Below are positions 1 through 9,388 of a DNA stretch of 22,677 nt, piece after piece. A program made the position numbers and the translations under genes. How positions within the stretch are numbered: the first letter of the stretch is position 1; each line of letters opens with the position of its first letter. The DNA is from Usnea hakonensis (lineage: Eukaryota; Ascomycota; Lecanoromycetes; Lecanorales; Parmeliaceae), in NCBI GenBank assembly GCA_013423325.1, contig BLJB01000228.1, positions 1,662 to 24,338 on the forward strand, in the 5' to 3' direction. Under the pieces are notes generated by a model that made no database searches, had not been told where the DNA came from, and was given only the letters and a program-made list of their open reading frames with translations.

Positions 1-165
1 CTTGTCTCTGCTGTTTTGAGTCTGCATACCACCTTCGACTGCTACCGCTCGGTACCCCCTGTGCTCGTGTTCCTCTACCCTCTTTGTGTCGATGCTCGCG
101 CCCCTCAGGCCGCTCCACCCCTATATAACTGGTCTTTTGCTAGGGAATACTGGCCTAGGAGGCCG
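1..165. other. Normal-composition segment at left edge, abrupt junction with RIP-mutated DNA
   Basis: This is the only part of the left end with ordinary base composition. CpA and TpG dinucleotides are common here and almost vanish after about position 170. A plus-strand frame is open through the segment without a stop and continues in the same frame into the mutated gypsy pol that follows, with the motif REYWPRRPDRNK near the junction. It may therefore be the upstream part of that pol, or a different piece of DNA joined at this point by chance in frame. I do not recognise a domain in the first 50 residues. The start lies outside the window. Confidence 0.45.
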
Positions 166-1330
166 GATAGAAATAAGATTATAAATATAATTAAGTTTAT
201 ATTAATAGATATTTATTTTCTAGATATTATAAATAACGAGTTTATTCTAAATAAAGTATAAATAGAAGTCTATCTAATAGATAATTTAAAAACTAATATA
301 CTAATTAGTACTAATATTTTTACTTTATATAAGTTTATTCTAGACTATTTATTATAATTAGTTATTATAGATATATATTATAATATAAAAATTTTTATAA
401 GATTTATAGTTAAATTATATTCTTAAATTAAGCGAGTAATTAAAATTAAATCTAATATTTTAATTTTATCTTATAATATTATAAATATATTAATTACTTT
501 TTAAAATTTACTACTAGAAGATTAGAATTTTTTATTTAAATCTAACTACTCTATAAATCTAGAATACTAGAGAGAAGTTCTTATTTATATAATTAAATTA
601 ATTATATTTATCTAAGTTAAAAATACTACCGCTAAAATTATAGAGCTTTCTAGAAATATTAAGCTTAATATAATAATAGAATATAATATTAATAACTATT
701 ATTAGATATTTTATAAATTTAGTAATCTAATAATATATAATTAATATATATTATAGCTATCTAAAATCTTTATATAGAAACCTTTATAGCCGGTAAATAC
801 TTTATTAGAGCTATTAAAAAAGAGATTTTTAGTTGTATCTAGAAAATAGATCCTATAATAATTAATTCTAAACTTAAATATTTTTTATTAAATAATATAA
901 TAGTCTATAGAGATAAAGAGATTATATATACTTTTAGAGCCTTAATTCTAAAATATAAAGATATCTTTATAGATATTAATAATATAATAGATATTTTAGA
1001 GAAGTAATAGATAAAGATCTTTTTAAAATTAGAAATAAAATTTAAGCCCTTAAAGATTTACTCTTTTAACTAGAAAAATTAGGAAATAATAGATAAGATA
1101 TTTAATAAAATATATATTTAGAGGAAAATAAATTTTTTTATCTAGTCTACTCTATTTATCTAGTTATATTTTATAGTTTAGTAAGATATATTAAAGGGCT
1201 AAAAGAATAAAGTAGTTATTAACTTAAAAAAATTTAATATAATTACTAAAAATAATAAATATTTATTATTTTTATAATCTAATATAATTACCTTAATTAA
1301 TTAATTACTTAATTAATTAATTAATTGTTT
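166..1330 (+). pseudogene. Ty3/gypsy pol fragment, RIP-inactivated (protease-linker and N-terminal RT)
   Basis: This is a degenerate plus-strand Pol fragment. From 166 to about 840 one frame gives a protease-to-RT linker, including VYLIDNLKTNILIST (compare the usual DNL-x-ANMLIGTDVL of fungal gypsy Pol), IKRVIKIKSN and VKNTTAKIIELSRN. Near 840 the recognisable reading shifts to another frame, so an indel is likely there. The second frame gives IFIDINNIIDILEK, the counterpart of the DIFxDxGNTVDIPEE stretch, then KNKVVINLKKFNIITKNNKY, the counterpart of KGRVVIDLRGLNxIT just before the RT palm. Nearly all stops are TAA or TAG where Gln or Trp is expected. The catalytic YxDD part of RT, RNase H and integrase are missing, so the copy is truncated as well as mutated. 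It would have encoded reverse-transcription functions in the virus-like particle. I saw no LTR attached to it in the window. Confidence 0.75.
1293..1326. repeat. TTAA-type simple repeat
   Basis: Runs of TTAA units are interrupted by a single C at the middle. The repeat sits where the recognisable gypsy RT reading ends and may have helped cause its truncation. It could also simply be a product of extreme AT enrichment. Confidence 0.7.
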
Positions 1331-2693
1331 TATACGCCTATACTAGCTACTTAATATAAGCTAATAAAGGTAACTATAACGTTAAACTAGTAAAGCTAGT
1401 TATTAAAGAAACCTAAAAATAAACCTCTAAATAAAAACTTTAATTAAATAGTATACTTTTTTTTTACTATACTTTTTAAGAGCCTTATTATATTATTATA
1501 TATCTTTCTACTTCTTTATATTAACTTTTTTATTTTCTAATTTTTATATCTCTAATTATCTCTATCTTTAGAGGTAAATATAATTACTTTTTTATATATT
1601 CTTTTTAGATTTAATAATCTTCTCTATCTTAAGGGGTAATCTTAATTATTAAAATTATTTACTAACTAATTTAAAATTGTTTAATTAATTAAAATTAACT
1701 ATCTATCTTATCGCTATTTAGATCCTTTTAATTATAATTAATATTATCTAGAAATCCCTAATATCTACTTTTATAAGTAGTTATAATTTATTCTCTTATA
1801 ATCTTAAATAGAAAAGAAAAATATATTTAATATTCTATTTTCTCTATCTATATCTATAATTAGAATTAATATCTAAAACCTTTATTCTATTAAAAAATAT
1901 ATTAAACCCGATTTTACTACTTTTTATTTAAATAATAATTAAATTTTTAGCCTTTCTTAATATTTTATAATAATTAAATCTATTATTATATAAGTTCCTT
2001 ATTTAAATAGAGATTCTTATTATAATAAGAATTCTTTATTAATATTTTTTCTATTTTTTAAATCTTTATTTTTAGAACTAGTCTTATATTTTCTATCTAA
2101 TAATATTAATACTTTAATATTTCTTAATATTTTTATATAAATTAATCTAGTTCTTTTTTTTTTTATATTAATAATTACTAGATCTTAACTTTTTTCTTTA
2201 AGGGCTTTAAAAGTCTAAACCTTTTTTATTATTATAAATATAGATCCTCTTTTTTTTTTTCCCTATCTTTACTATTATAAAAGTATTAGATAATTTATTT
2301 ATTATCCTTTTTTATAGCGAGGTAGATATTTTATAAAGCTTAATATTATAATACTAACTTATTAAATTAATATTTTAAAGGGGCTATTAAAGCCTCTATC
2401 TCTAGAACTAAAATAGGAGTTATTTTATATATTTTAGTTACTCTATAAAGATATTTATTTTATATCTTAATTAACTTTTTAGAGGGTTTTTAGAAGAATT
2501 CTTTTATTCTATAAAAATAGTACTAAATTAATATTATAAATATTAATATTAGATATATTATTATATTATATATTATATAATATCTAGTAAATATTACTCT
2601 CTATATTAAGTTTATAAAATATTCTAAGGCTCGTTTTTATTTTATAGCTTAAATTATTAATTAAATAATATATAATCTGTATTAAAGTTTAAT
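1331..2693. other. AT-rich RIP-mutated DNA, no identifiable gene
   Basis: The plus strand is pyrimidine-rich with long T runs (for example around 1451-1460, 2151-2165 and 2251-2262), so the minus strand is purine-rich and could be old coding sequence. A minus-strand reading around 2060-2400 is Lys-rich but matches no family I recognise. No LTR ends, primer-binding site or target duplication were seen. It is probably transposon-derived, but the type cannot be stated. Confidence 0.6.
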
Positions 2694-2740
2694 TGTCAAA
2701 ATAGAAAGGTTTACCGAGTCACGTAACTTCGTCACGTAAC

Positions 2741-2754
2741 CTTGGCGCCTTGGC
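2741..2754. promoter_or_regulatory. Paired GCCAAG (PacC-like) motifs in the older LTR
   Basis: CTTGGC occurs at 2741-2746 and again at 2749-2754, that is, GCCAAG twice on the minus strand. GCCARG is the established consensus for the fungal pH regulator PacC. The same hexamer recurs in the gypsy LTRs and the copia leader. Binding is inference only. Confidence 0.3.
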
Positions 2755-2785
2755 ATTTTATAAATAGTCTTACATATTTCTTATA

Positions 2786-2790
2786 CTTCT
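2786..2790. repeat. Target-site duplication of Gypsy1, left copy (CTTCT)
   Basis: CTTCT directly precedes the TG of the left LTR. An identical CTTCT directly follows the CA of the right LTR at 16461-16465. A 5-bp duplication is the normal product of Ty3/gypsy integrase. Confidence 0.9.
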
Positions 2791-2973
2791 TGTTAGGACT
2801 GCAACCAGATCAAGTCAATGGTGGTATGTAACTAGGATTCAATTGATGAGGAGGTAAAATCTATGTACAGGTGTGAGAAAGATATGTAGGTAGAGAGGTG
2901 CCAAGGCGCTAAACCCGAATAGGAAGGAGGTCACGTGTCTCCTTTAGCCTTGCAAGTAGTCACACTCGTAACA
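2791..2973 (-). repeat. 3' LTR of Gypsy1
   Basis: The 183-bp LTR runs from TGTTAGGACT to CTCGTAACA, with TGTTA/TAACA inverted ends. It is the best-preserved copy of this LTR in the window: most TpG and CpA steps are intact. An 11-nt block at 2837-2847 (ATTCAATTGAT on the plus strand) is complementary to the sequence just inside the 5' LTR. A GCCAAG motif lies at 2900-2905. A CACGTG E-box sits inside an imperfect palindrome of about 20 bp, with AAGGAG and CTCCTT arms, near 2924-2944. Confidence 0.93.
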
Positions 2974-2988
2974 TTACCCCCCCCCCTT
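2974..2988 (-). promoter_or_regulatory. Polypurine tract of Gypsy1
   Basis: On the minus strand this reads AAGGGGGGGGGGTAA directly before the 3' LTR. It is the expected position of the plus-strand DNA primer for a minus-strand element, and it fixes the orientation. The same tract follows the LTR at 17514 and the LTR fragment at 19133. Confidence 0.85.
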
Positions 2989-3555
2989 AGAAGGCATGTC
3001 CGTATGCCTTAAGAGACGATATCCATTGCATACATAATATCATACCTTTCTAGGGCTTCCTACAAGCGATTTGGTCATGGATTAGTAAAATGGTTAACAA
3101 AAAAGGTGTTTTAATATAGAATAATAATTTGATATTCGATTTGGGAGCGGAGAGGAAAATTGTCGAATAAAGGCCTCCTATTAGCTAGATACTACCGAGC
3201 CGAACCGAGCTAAACCTAACCTTAATTGCGGAGCCTTATTTATAAACTTTCTCTAAAGAAATTAGGTCAAATATCGGAAGGTGATTTCGATACAGGCCAC
3301 TACCGGCGATAGTAATACTCTAGGGGTAATACCAAGTAGTATTAGAGGGCATTTAGATATATATCAACGATAGGAGCATACGTGGTAGGCCTTATTTAAT
3401 ATAGGTATTAAGAAGTTAGAGCCTTTAGTAGCTTCTTTTCCGGCCGCAATTTACTAAAAAGGATCTATATAACTCGAATCTATAAAAGCCGTCGAATGGC
3501 GCAATATCCGAGGTATTACCGAATCGAAACTACTTTAATAGGGCTAAGTTTTATA
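2989..3555 (-). other. 3' non-coding module of the gypsy family
   Basis: About 570 bp lie between the end of pol and the polypurine tract. No coding motif is visible. The module is conserved in Gypsy2, where versions occur at 17529-18090, 19146-19410 (internally deleted) and 20505-20995. A well-conserved block near 3485-3550 contains CCGAGGTATTACCGAATCGA. Conservation between copies reflects common ancestry of the family. A replication or packaging role is possible but not shown. Confidence 0.7.
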
Positions 3556-6500
3556 TTAACGAGCGGCCTTTAGATATCGCTTATAGAACTCTTCGACGAC
3601 CTTTTTAGTATTATCGAACTCTCCCTTATCTATATAATACTACTCGTTATCCCTTAGTATATCCGTCTACTTAACTTTATACTATAGATGGCTATAGTAG
3701 CGGCGAGAGCCTAGTACGTTATCGACGTCCTACTTATTACCCTTTGGTAGGACCTTCGGCTTTAGCGGAGATCTCTACTATCCCGGAAGAGGGTTATCGG
3801 GGTGCTTCTAAAGATACTGCGGGTAGAATACGTTATAGATCCGCTATGCACGAGGGAGATCTAGGCGGTAGGCGGTACCGACTTACTAGGTGATCTTATA
3901 GGGACCTAGTTATTTATCCTCTAGGTCCTTATAGGGCCTCGTTATATTAATATACTTAAAAGATAACTAAACTCTATTACTAATATCGAATAAGACTTCT
4001 TTACAATACTTATTCGCTTATCTTTCTATCGCGATTTAGAAGGCCTCCAAGTATTTCTTACTATATTCTAGAATCTCTTCTATTCTCTTAATAATATCTT
4101 TAGCCTTTAAGGCTTATAGTCTTTCCCTTATAATCTTATAGTCCGTTATATTAGAATTAAAACTTATACGGGGGTTAAATCCTTTATTTATAAAGAAAGG
4201 AGTAAGAGAGGTAGATAAAGCTATATTACTATTATTAATAAATTCTACTATAGGGACCTACTTAGCCTAATCGTCTTATATATAGTTATAAAAGGTATAG
4301 AGGCCTCTTTTAATATCCTAATTTACTCTCTTAGTCTACCTATCTATCTAAAGGTAATAGGTAGTTAAGAGGTTAACTTAGATTCTAAATCTTTTATATA
4401 GACTCTTCTATAAGGTAGATATAAACTACGGTTCTCTATCAAATATAATAGAGCTTAAAAGTCTATAGAGGCGGTAAAGATTCTATAGTAGGATCTAGAC
4501 TAATAATTTAATTAAAGTACTATTATCGCCCTAGAAGTATAGTATATAATATCTCTCCTTTATAAGGCGGTAGATAAGGGTATATATAGTATTAAAACCT
4601 TCTAAAAGAGGGAGGCCGGTAATAAAATCTATAGATATATCTTACTAATAGGCTTATAGAATTAGTAGAGATACTAGTAATCTATTTATTTTACTCCGAG
4701 GCGATTTACTATATTAATAGTTATAATAATTAGTAATATATTACCTAATTATTACTATATAGCTAGGCTAATAGTAGTATCGCCGTAGGAGATCTACCGT
4801 TCGTCTTATTCCGGGATAATTACTCGAAGGTTAGTTATAGATCTCGTTAAGTACTAAGGTATATAGGGAGTCTAGAACCTATAATAGGCCTCTTTTAAAG
4901 AGAGCTCTATCTACTACTTAATATTATTCGAGCTTAATTCTATATAGCTTACGAGTACCGTTAGTAACTACGTCTCTATACTCCTAATACCCGGGGTCGT
5001 CTTTATTAGCCTAGTAAACGCGTTCGAATAGGCCCGCTTCCTCCTCCGTAGCGCGGATATCGATACGGTCTAGTATTAGAATTATCTAATATTATTAACG
5101 TAGTCTCTCGTCCTCCTAACCTATAGGGCGAGCGTTTGCTATTCTAGTAAAGGCGTCCGCCTTCGAGTTACTTTTACCTACGCGGAAGATTACCTAGAAA
5201 TTGAATTTAGATAAGATATCTAAATAATAAGCCTAATAGCGAGTAAGCTCCTTATTTTCTATAAAGATCTTTAAAGCCTAATAATCTATAAAGACCTAAA
5301 CGGGTAAATTAGTATACTCGAGTTTAAGGCGCTAATATTTAAAATATCTTATAATTACTAGTAACTCTTTATTATATATATAATAGTTATACTTCGTAGG
5401 GACTATTATCTTACTATAGAAAGCTATCGGATAGAGTATACCCTTATTATTATACTAGGATAGTATTCTATTAGTAACGAAATCGAAAGTATTAGTCTTA
5501 AGTATAGCCTATCTTTTTAGATTAAAGTATTTTAGTACTAGGGTATTAATAACTTACTTTTTAAGACTTTTAAAGGCTTCTAAGTAGGCCTTATTCTATA
5601 CGAATAGGGTATCCTTTCTAGTAAGTTATACTAAGGGCTTTACTAGCTTTAAGAATTTATAAATAAAACGCCTATAGAAGTTAGCGAATCTAATAAACTC
5701 TTATACCTCTTTTAGATTTATAGGAGGAGGCTATTTAACGATAGCTTCTATCTTTTTAGGATCTATTCGGAGCCCTTTATCTAATATAATAACGTCTAGG
5801 AAGATTATCTCTTCTATATTAAATTCGTACTTTTTAATATCTATTTATAGGCCTATATCTCGAAGGCGAGAGAGTACTTTTCGAACGTAGTCTTAATACT
5901 CCTTCCTCGATTTACTATAGATAAGGATATTATCGAGGTATACTTAGTAGAAATTATCTAGGAATTCCTATAATACCTTATTAATATACTACTAGAAAGA
6001 GCTTAGCCTATTAGTTAGTCTAAATAGAAGGACTTTATACTTATATAATCCTAGAGCTATTATAAAAGTAGTTAAATTCTTATTTTTAGAATCTATTCTA
6101 AGCTTATTAAATATTATAATAATATCTAAGCGAGTAAGGTATTTATAGTCTATAATCTTTCTAATAACCTCCTCTATAAGAGGGAGGGGATATCGATTAT
6201 ATTTAATAAGAGTATTTAACTTTCAGTAATTTATATAGAATCGTAAGTCGCCATTAGATTTTAATATAAAGAGGATTAATAATATATAAGAAGCTTTACT
6301 AGATATAATAAATCCCTTAAAGAGGTTTTTAGTAAGGTACTCCTTAACTCGTTATATCTTATATAGGAATATATAGTATACTTTACTTTACGGGGGCTTT
6401 ATATTAGAAGTAAACTTAATCTTATAATTATAGGATCGATAAGGAGAAAGCTTATTAGTCTAGATACGATTAAAAATATCTCAAAAATTCTAGTACTTAG

Positions 6501-7150
6501 GAGGAAGCTTTTTCTAAATTATCTTAGAATCTATCTTAGGCGCTTCTATAGCGTTTACTCTTAGGGTATCTAGGCGGTCCTTCTAATTAGCTAGGACGAG
6601 GGCGTTAATATCTTCTATAGATATAGCGAATAGCTATATCTCTTTAGCCCTTATCTAGTAAACGAGAAGGTCGAAGGCGTCTATATTTATACTACATATA
6701 GTAAAGGACTCTTCTTCTAGCGAGGGTTATTCCCTCTAGAGGACTCTAGGGGTAAATAGAATAAATAAGATTTTAATAATTTATATTTCTAGACTAGCCT
6801 TATTATTAGTAGGAAAGACTACTAAATCGGACTATATATTAAGTAAGACTCTATATCGGTTTATCTAGGGCTTATCGAGAATAACTATATACTATTCTAA
6901 ATTAGTAATAAGTATAGAGATAGTTAGTTTCTTATAGCTATTAAATTTAAGATTAGATAAAAGTAGATAAATAATAGGAATCTTTAATATATTACTATTA
7001 TATCTATATATACGTCGAGGCTTAAAAAGAGGTATAGATAAGATTTCGAGTATAATATATATAGCCGAAATTATCCTCTTATTAATAAAGTAGTATCCTA
7101 TAGTACCAGTATTAATTAGGAGAGATATCTAGTACCTTTTTCCTTAGCTA
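3556..7150 (-). pseudogene. pol: Gypsy1 pol: protease, RT, RNase H, integrase, chromodomain; RIP-inactivated
   Basis: One minus-strand frame of about 1200 codons carries the domains in order. The protease active site reads NTGTIGY at about 7093-7113 (DTG changed to NTG). The RT fingers read LRFYINY-stop-KLN at 6214-6249 (normal LRFCVDYRKLN), and the catalytic box reads YLDN at 5929-5940 (normal YLDD). RNase H spans about 5150-5480 with IAFYSK, NKELL and KADAFTR. The integrase region reads DR-stop-TKRVN near 4320-4345, where the catalytic Glu of TERxN has become Lys. Further integrase matter includes TSLTPFFINKGFNPRISFN. The frame ends with a chromodomain and TAA at 3556-3558. Stops sit where Gln or Trp is expected. 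The original product would copy and integrate the element, but this copy cannot make it. The exact protease start is not resolved. Confidence 0.9.
3560..3735 (-). other. Chromodomain at the C-terminus of Gypsy1 integrase
   Basis: In the pol frame the minus strand reads DVDNVLGSRRYY, then a stop for Gln, YKVK, a stop for Trp, then DILRDNE, a stop for Trp, YYIDKGEFDN and VVEEFYKRY. This matches the chromodomain pattern of fungal chromoviruses (VxxILxSRRxxGxLxYxVKWxGYxxxxxxWY, then a VxEFHxxxP-like end). The conserved Trp codons of the aromatic cage and core have become TAG. Chromodomains of this type bind methylated histone tails and direct insertion into heterochromatin, which fits the repeat-rich setting. 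Confidence 0.85.
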
Positions 7151-8558
7151 TATAGTATACCTAGTACTATAAAGGGCTTTTCGGAAAATAGGGAGAACTT
7201 AGGTACGGTCTAAAATAAGAGTATAAGGTCGTCTTTATCGTCCTCGAGATAATATCCTACTTCGGTAATACCTCCTATCGAGCCTTTAATAGAGGATAGT
7301 CTTTTTCCGACCCCTCTAAATCCTTATAATAGTCCGAATTAGGAGATCCGTCTATTAAGATTTTATAAATCCGAGAGTCTTATTTATATAAGTTCGGATT
7401 ATAGGAGCGAGCCTAATTGTCTAGGTAGTTATTCGCGTAATATCCGGATTTATAATACTTAAAGTAGTTGTCTTTAGCTATATCCTTTACCCGGGTAGTA
7501 TCGCTCGGTAAAGTTCGCCTTACTAGACTATATATAGGTTTGAAAGCCGTTCTCGATAGGGTAGGGGCGAATACTACTCTTTTTATACTTCTAGATCGAT
7601 CCTCCTATAATAAGACCTTATCCCGATTTTCTCGTATAACTCTTTACGAGTTATCTAGCTTTACTATATACTTCTTAGCTTCTTCGAGGGTAGTAAACTC
7701 GAATTACTAGTTATCCTAGGGGATCTAGAGCCGGGTTACTACTTTATTATATAACTCCTTAATAAGAAGGTCTTCGTTATACTTTAAATAAAAAGAGAGT
7801 CTTCTAAAGTCCGAATAAAAGTCGATAAACTATATAGCCTCTATTCGTAATATTATAAACTATCTTTAATAATTTTATTTACGATCCGAGTCTTTAAATA
7901 CGGTAGCGAGTTTATCTATAATATTTTAGATAGTAAGGAAAGGGTTATTAGCGTTAGCCTCTTATCTAGAGTAGGTCTACTTTATAGCCTTTTCTCTAAA
8001 ATATAAGAGTACGTATTTAATACGGCTTTTATTATTATTCTAATAGTCCTTATTTATCTTTAATTTAATTATTATCTTACTCTTCTAATCCTTCTAAGTA
8101 GGATCTATATCGTTAGTAAAGAGAGGAGGATCCGGATACTTTTAAAAGTACTTAATAGTAATTATAGAAGATAACTCTATACTACCTTAAGCGTTTCGAA
8201 ATCGTTCTAATTTAGAATTTATAGACGCGAGATCCTCTTATATATCTATTAATTATTACGTAGTGAGTTATCGCTTTGCGGTCTTCTTTTCTAATAACTA
8301 GGAGGCCTAAATACCTATATCCCTCTCTTAATAGATCTAATTTAGTATATCTAGAAACTCCTCTAGGTTCTCTCTAGCCTACTATATAAGCTTACCTATA
8401 GAGGAGATATTCTAGGGAGTAGCCGCGTTATTACTTCCGGCCCGGGGTATTAATACTTTCTTAGATACCCCTCTTAGTTACCGTAAGCGATTAGTTAGAT
8501 TAGGATAATAGGGAGTATCTTCTAAAGGCCCTAGAGTATCGAGTTCGCCTAGAGGCAT
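7151..8558 (-). pseudogene. gag: Gypsy1 gag, RIP-inactivated, with CCHC knuckle changed to four Tyr
   Basis: The frame starts at an ATG at 8558 (MPLGELDTLGPLEDTPYYPN) and reads leftwards. The central part is a typical retrotransposon Gag: KIKYVL/REKAIK, NPFLTI, IIDKLATVFKDSDRK and FIDFYSDFRRLSF, ending in a Leu/Lys-rich helix region. A CX2CX4HX4C zinc knuckle lies at 7425-7466, but all four metal ligands now read Tyr (Y-FK-Y-YKSG-Y-YANN-Y). Each change is explained by TG or CA becoming TA. Gag is in a different frame from protease and pol; moving from one to the other needs a -1 (or +2) shift between 7425 and 7113, so frameshift expression is likely. The 3' limit is uncertain. Gag would form the virus-like particle. 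Confidence 0.85.
7425..7466 (-). other. Erased CCHC zinc knuckle in Gypsy1 Gag
   Basis: The codons at 7464-7466, 7455-7457, 7440-7442 and 7425-7427 occupy the C, C, H and C positions with exact CX2CX4HX4C spacing. They read TAC, TAT, TAT and TAC. The unmutated codons would be TGC, TGT, CAT and TGC. Spacing and flanking KSG-x-YAN residues support the identification. Confidence 0.8.
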
Positions 8559-9242
8559 TTTAGAGGCCTCTCGGAATATATTACGACGCGTCCTATCTTT
8601 ATCTTCTAATACGAGTTCGTCCTTTAGGATATCGTTAAGGCGTTCGTCTTTATTACTAGAAAGAGGTATATCCTACGGTTCTCTATACTTATCTAACCGG
8701 GTAATTAGTAGGGCTATTTAGTAATTTAATAGATATCGGAAAGATTCTAGAAAAAAGAAAGAAAAGGTAGTAGAGAAATAGTTTTACTCCCCTAGATTTA
8801 TAGTAGAAAATATAATTAATTATTAAGAGATAGTTAACTCTTTTTTAAACCGGGTATTAAGAAAGTAAAATTTTCTCCTTTTAATATATTAAATATAGGG
8901 TTTTCGTATAACCGTTTATTAACCGATTTAACTAGTTCGATATATTTAAATACTTTAAAAATATATATTAAGAAAGGCGTTACTCCGCCTATAGAGTTAT
9001 TATATTATTATTAAATAATTTAGTTAGCCGCGGCTATACCTTCTCGAGGCGATTTCTTCTTTATCGTTAATAATATAAATCCTTCGTTAATTACTCTTCT
9101 ATCTAGCGGTACCGTATTACTTAGGCGTACTAGTAATACTCCGTATTACTTAGGATATACCTAGTATATTGTTGCTAGGCCGTTGACCTATAAATACCCC
9201 CTCTCAGGTTCTTTTAGCTCGTCTGAAGCCTCGAGCGGAATA
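8559..9242 (-). other. 5' leader of Gypsy1 between gag and the copia insertion
   Basis: This non-coding stretch would form, with 16232-16277, the untranslated leader (roughly 730 nt) between the primer-binding site and gag. No ORF with recognisable motifs was found on either strand. The part at about 9110-9242 resembles 21560-21715 in Gypsy2, for example CGTATTACTTAGGCG and TACTTAGGATATA. Gypsy2 thus gives an uninterrupted version of this region. Confidence 0.65.
9238..9242. repeat. Target-site duplication of the copia element, left copy (GAATA)
   Basis: GAATA directly precedes the left copia LTR, and an identical GAATA follows the right LTR at 16227-16231. This shows that the copia element inserted as a unit into the Gypsy1 leader and has not recombined since. 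Confidence 0.92.
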
Positions 9243-9362
9243 TGTTGAAAGTAGAGTCACATGACTTCGTCACGTGACTACTACTTGGGACATAGTCAAG
9301 CTTTCCTTTATAGAGATCTATAGTAAATATAACTTCTATATGTCCTACCCCATATTTTGATA
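9243..9362 (+). repeat. 5' LTR of the copia element
   Basis: The 120-bp LTR begins TGTTGAAAGTAG and ends TTTTGATA; the right LTR ends TTTTGACA, so the terminal CA has become TA here. It carries the paired GTCACRTGAC/GTCACGTGAC blocks near the start. The first E-box is damaged (CACATG), while the right LTR keeps CACGTG. Confidence 0.93.
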
Positions 9363-9374
9363 GGTTATAAGCCC
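9363..9374 (+). promoter_or_regulatory. Primer-binding site, complementary to the initiator-Met tRNA anticodon arm
   Basis: Directly after the LTR the sequence is GGTTATAAGCCC. Its complement with one RIP change restored is GGGCTCATAACC, the anticodon stem-loop of eukaryotic initiator tRNA-Met (CAT anticodon). Copia of Drosophila and Ty5 are known to prime from an internal, cleaved initiator tRNA (half-tRNA) in this way. There is no match to a tRNA 3' end beginning TGG. The related sequence GATTATAAGCCC follows the older LTR at 16514. Confidence 0.72.
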
Positions 9375-9388
9375 GGGGTTCGCCCCGG
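9373..9388 (+). other. GC-rich hairpin with TTCG loop next to the copia primer-binding site
   Basis: CCGGGG, a TTCG loop and CCCCGG form a perfect 6-bp stem that overlaps the end of the primer-binding site. It is the most stable local structure I saw in an AT-rich neighbourhood. It could structure the RNA for priming or packaging; that role is inference. Confidence 0.6.

Larger units (their letters stand above)
2694..2790 (+). repeat. Left part of an older copia-type LTR, split by Gypsy1
   Basis: The segment starts with TGTCAAAATAG. It then carries two GTCACGTAAC blocks separated by TTC at 2718-2740, the same arrangement as the paired GTCACGTGAC blocks in the copia LTRs at 9243 and 16107. 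A TATA-like TTTATAAATAG follows at about 2757. The segment ends in CTTCT, where Gypsy1 is inserted. Joining it to 16466-16513, and counting the target duplication once, gives an LTR of about 145 bp. That LTR is followed by a relic of the same primer-binding site used by the copia element. It is less RIP-mutated than its left flank. Confidence 0.72.

Noticed and set aside
2060..2400. Lys-rich minus-strand reading as a possible DNA-transposon protein
   Set aside because: Lys and Ile enrichment is expected from AT-rich DNA. No catalytic triad or named domain could be seen.
7468..7710. Open plus-strand frame of 80 codons
   Set aside because: It lies antisense to the Gypsy1 gag, whose minus-strand frame carries the Gag motifs. 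No motif of its own.
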